NCBI GenBank assembly: GCA_002102555.1
Contig: MCFL01000182.1
Location: 1-49,308 of the forward strand
DNA: 49,308 bases
Direction of reading: 5' to 3'
Source of the DNA: Catenaria anguillulae PL171
Taxonomy: Eukaryota; Blastocladiomycota; Blastocladiomycetes; Blastocladiales; Catenariaceae
Under the pieces are notes generated by a model. It did not search any database, was not told the origin of the DNA, and saw only the letters and a program-made list of their open reading frames with translations. Shown piece by piece: positions 46,450 through 49,308 of the stretch (position 1 is its first letter; each line of letters begins with the position of its first letter). The translations under genes and the position numbers were made by a program.

Positions 46450-49308
46450 ATGTCAGCCAACAACGACGACTACGACAACGGCGACGACGCACGGTTCGAC
46501 GACGAGGGCGCCATTGGCAGCGGCAGTGGTAACGGTGCATACGACGACGACGATGAAGACGACATTGGCCGGTACCAGACCGAGGATCTTGAAGGGGAGG
46601 GGGAGGACGATGACGACGATGACGAAGAGGATGAAGAGGACGAAGAGGACAGGGGCGGGAGAAAGCGGAGGGTATGTTGACGCTCACATTCAGCCAGATT
46701 GTTTCCCCAGGCTGCAACGGGCTCACTTGAGCTTTCTGCTACTCGCTTTGCTAGAAGCGCAAGAAGGCATCTGGGCCCAACATGTTCTTGGACATGGAAG
46801 CCGAGGTAGAGGATGCAGATGAGGATGAGGAGGACTATGCTGAGGAAGAAGGTACGCCACCCTTGGAGCCGTTCGACTTGATCGCCTTTTTTTTCACTTG
46901 AGCTGACCGTCATCATTGCCATCCATCCATCGCCATTGCACTCGGACATCATCTCCAGAGGGCTTCATTGACCGCGAAGAGGAAGAGGTCCCCGATACCG
47001 AAGTGTACATGCGTGACCGCCGTGCACACCGCGAGCTCGAGCAAGAGCTGCAACGCACGTCCAACCATGACTTGCACGACCTCGCCGCGCAATACGACGT
47101 CAAGTACCAAGCACGCGAGCGACGCAACCGCCGGTTCATGGGCGGATCCGCCTCGTCTGCCCCGCAATCGGCCCTGCTGCCTTCGTCCGTGTCGGACCCG
47201 AAAATGTGGATGATTCGATGCCGCGAGGGCAAAGAGCGCGACATTGTACACTTGCTCATGCGCAAGTCGCTCGACGCGGCACGCCGCGCGGCCAGCGGCA
47301 CGGGCGACAAGCCCATGATGCTGCACTCGGCACTGTACCGTGACGACCTCAAGGGGTTTTTTTACGTCGAAGCCGATGTGGCCAGGCACATTACCGATGC
47401 GCTCGAGGGCGTCCCAGGCGTATACATGAGCAAGATGACACTGGTCCCCGTCAAGGAAATGCCGATGTCTTGTACGTCAAGCCCGAGGACAAGAGCGAGG
47501 ATTTGTTGGCCAAGGAGTGGTGCGCATCAAGCGCGGAAAGTATGCGGGCGACTTGGCCAAGGTCGTTGAAACCAACTTTGACGGAACCGAGGCCACCGTG
47601 CAATTGCTGCCGCGGCTCAACTTGGACGATTTCGACGACCGCCGCAAGATGGCAAGAGGGAGCGGTGTGGCCGACGATGAGGGCGGCGACGGCGCCGCCG
47701 GCAGCGGTGGAACGGCAGCCAAGCGTAAGCGCGGGGGAAAGGCCGTGGGCGGTGCATCGGCCGCAGCAACCCGCCCCCCACAGCGCCTCTTCAACCCGCG
47801 CGAGTTTCCGAGCCATATTTCTCGCAAGATCACGCGCGGTGCCAACGGGGACCCTCAAGCTCGGCGGCGAAACGTTCCGCGACGGGTACCTTGAGAAGGC
47901 GGTGCGTGTGACTGCCTTGACTTGAACGGGCGCCGCCCACGCTCGAGGAGATTGAAAAGTTTGCGGGCGGGTCGCATGGCGTGATTGATGCAAAGACGCT
48001 CAAATCACTCAAGCATGCCGCAGAGACGCGTGAGGCGGAGGGGACCGTGTTTAACCGCCGGGCCGATCGGGTCGTCGTCACGCAGGGCGAGCTGGCCAAT
48101 GTGCCGGCCATCATCAAGTCGATTGAGAACAAGATTGCACTCATTGTGCCCGTTGAGCGCAACATGTTTGGGCAAACGTCGGTGCCCATTACCCAGTTGC
48201 GCAAGCACTTTGTGCCGGGCAATGCCGTCCGGGTGATTTCGGGCAAGTATCAGGGCAAGCTGGGCACCGTCGTGGCCGTCGACAACAGCGCCGTGACCAT
48301 TGTGGATGTGGTTGAGCATGTCGAGTTGCAAGTGTTTGCGCGCGATTTGGCAGATGCAAAAGACCAAGCCGTATCGGCAAAGAATGATATCACGGCCGGC
48401 GCCACGGGCATGGCCACACTGCCCGGCGAGTCTTCCAGGATGGGTCCGCCAAAGTTGCCGCCCGTGCCTCGTGGTGGACCCGCGGGCGGACCGCAGCGCA
48501 AGCGTGGCGATCCGCTGCTCAATGCCACCGTGCGTGTCTTGTCAGGCCAGTACAAGGGCTATGTAGGCACGGTCACGGTCAGCAACCGCGATGGGACGGC
48601 AAAGGTACGCTTGCAAGCCAATACGCGTGTGATTGCCATTCCGAAAAAGATTTGGCCATGAAGGACGCTGCAGGCACTTTGTCCCAGTCGAAGGCGGGTT
48701 CGGCATTGCATCCAACCCGTCATCCTCGTCCATGTCTGGTGGTACGGCATGACCCCACGCGCTTGGAACGATGGAAGTGCCACCCCTGGCCGCCCTGGTG
48801 GTGATAGGGACAAATTTGACCGCCCCTCGCGCACGCCCAATCCGTTTGCGGCCGCGCAAACACCCAACCCGTACGCTTCCGGGGCCATGACGCCGTATCA
48901 TGCCGGATCCGGCGGCAGCGATTTCGATGGTGGCAAGACACCTGCTTGGGACGCCGGGTCAAAGACCACCATATCGGGCGGCCGATGATTCGTCATGGGG
49001 CTCGAGCTCGTCCAGGCACGACCATGGTCGGCGTCGTCGACCGCACCGTCGTCGAACCGGGATACATACGGCGGAGCGGGTGGTTATACGCCCAAGGATG
49101 CTTGGGAAGGTCGACAGGATCCAAGCCGGTCGAGCGCGAGTGCATGGAATCCGTCTTCGTCGGGGCCGGACGCCTGGTCGTCATCCTCTACGTCAGGGCC
49201 AGCACCTGGAACCGGTACACCCCAGGCCAAGCATACACCAACTCGTCGTCGTCGACGGCCTACCCGACCGACCCACGGCGTTCCGGTGCCGCTGCCTACA
49301 CTGGTCCA
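46450..49308 (+). CDS. SPT5: Transcription elongation factor Spt5 (partial at right edge, frame-broken)
   Basis: Exon 1 is 46450-46671, exon 2 46755-46851, and exon 3 runs from 46959 onward. The acidic N-terminus (Asp/Glu tracts) leads to the NGN domain (PKMWMIRCREGKERDIVHLL ... GVPGVYMSKMTLVPVKEM). KOW domains follow (VRIKRGKYAGDLAKV, VRVISGKYQGKLGTV, VRVLSGQYKGYVGTV), then a C-terminal repeat region rich in TP, W, G and S (TPNPYASGAMTPYHAG, GYTPKDAWEG). Spt5 pairs with Spt4 to form DSIF, clamping RNA polymerase II for processive elongation. The reading frame shifts near 47463, 47520, 47850, 47920, 48645 and 48745, each repaired on paper by about one base, mostly at G or A runs. For an essential gene, base errors in the assembly are likelier than decay, although a pseudogene cannot be excluded. 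The end of the gene was not seen. Confidence 0.9.

Noticed and set aside
1-49308. CRISPR array, operons, phage or prokaryotic defence system
   Set aside because: No regularly spaced direct repeats, and all gene structures are eukaryotic with GT-AG introns.

Overview
The window looks like nuclear DNA of a zoosporic (flagellated) early-diverging fungus, most likely Blastocladiomycota (Allomyces/Catenaria-like). That placement is inferred. The direct evidence is a GC-rich, gene-dense layout, short GT-AG introns (about 59-120 bp), fungal-type housekeeping genes (gamma-tubulin, RPN10, ROK1, NOP10, SPT5), cilium-associated genes (SPATA17-like, lebercilin-like) that non-flagellated fungi lack, and a family of tryptophan-rich ankyrin-like proteins. 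No prokaryotic features, CRISPR array, rRNA or convincing tRNA was seen.

Layout. Positions 1-2490 hold the decayed remains of a Ty3/Gypsy-type LTR retrotransposon, with an Arg/Ser-coding repeat block inside. 2491-4628 has no recognisable gene. 4648-13306 is an apparently full-length LINE (ORF1, then a 1,962-residue ORF2 with AP-endonuclease, reverse transcriptase and RNase H), ending in poly-A and bounded by a perfect 19-bp target-site duplication. 13854-15423 (-) is an unidentified multi-exon gene, followed by NOP10 (+) and a GLTSCR1-domain-like gene (+). Next come a tryptophan-repeat ankyrin-like gene (-), gamma-tubulin (-) with SPATA17-like (+) diverging from it, a second ankyrin-like gene (-), RPN10 (-), a DEDDy 3'-5' exonuclease gene (+), a PhoD-like membrane phosphatase (-), an RS-domain gene of unknown function (+), a third ankyrin-like gene (+) that is a partly converted inverted duplicate of the first, PXMP4/PMP24 (-), ROK1/DDX52 (+), a Kex1/CPY-type serine carboxypeptidase (+), a lebercilin-like gene (-), and SPT5 (+), which runs off the right edge.

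The right 36 kb is mostly ordinary housekeeping sequence in a compact head-to-head and tail-to-tail arrangement. Three functional themes recur: microtubule organisation and flagellum (gamma-tubulin, SPATA17-like, lebercilin-like), RNA and ribosome biogenesis (NOP10, ROK1) with transcription elongation (SPT5), and protein turnover (RPN10, carboxypeptidase). The most unusual content is the ankyrin-like family, whose repeats carry a WW pair where a normal ankyrin repeat has LL. The first and third copies are near-identical over about 900 bp, including the start of the intron, and then diverge sharply, which suggests gene conversion. Several essential genes (gamma-tubulin, SPT5) carry isolated one-base frame breaks, mostly at short homopolymers. 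Base-level errors in a draft assembly are the simplest explanation, but this cannot be settled from the sequence alone.
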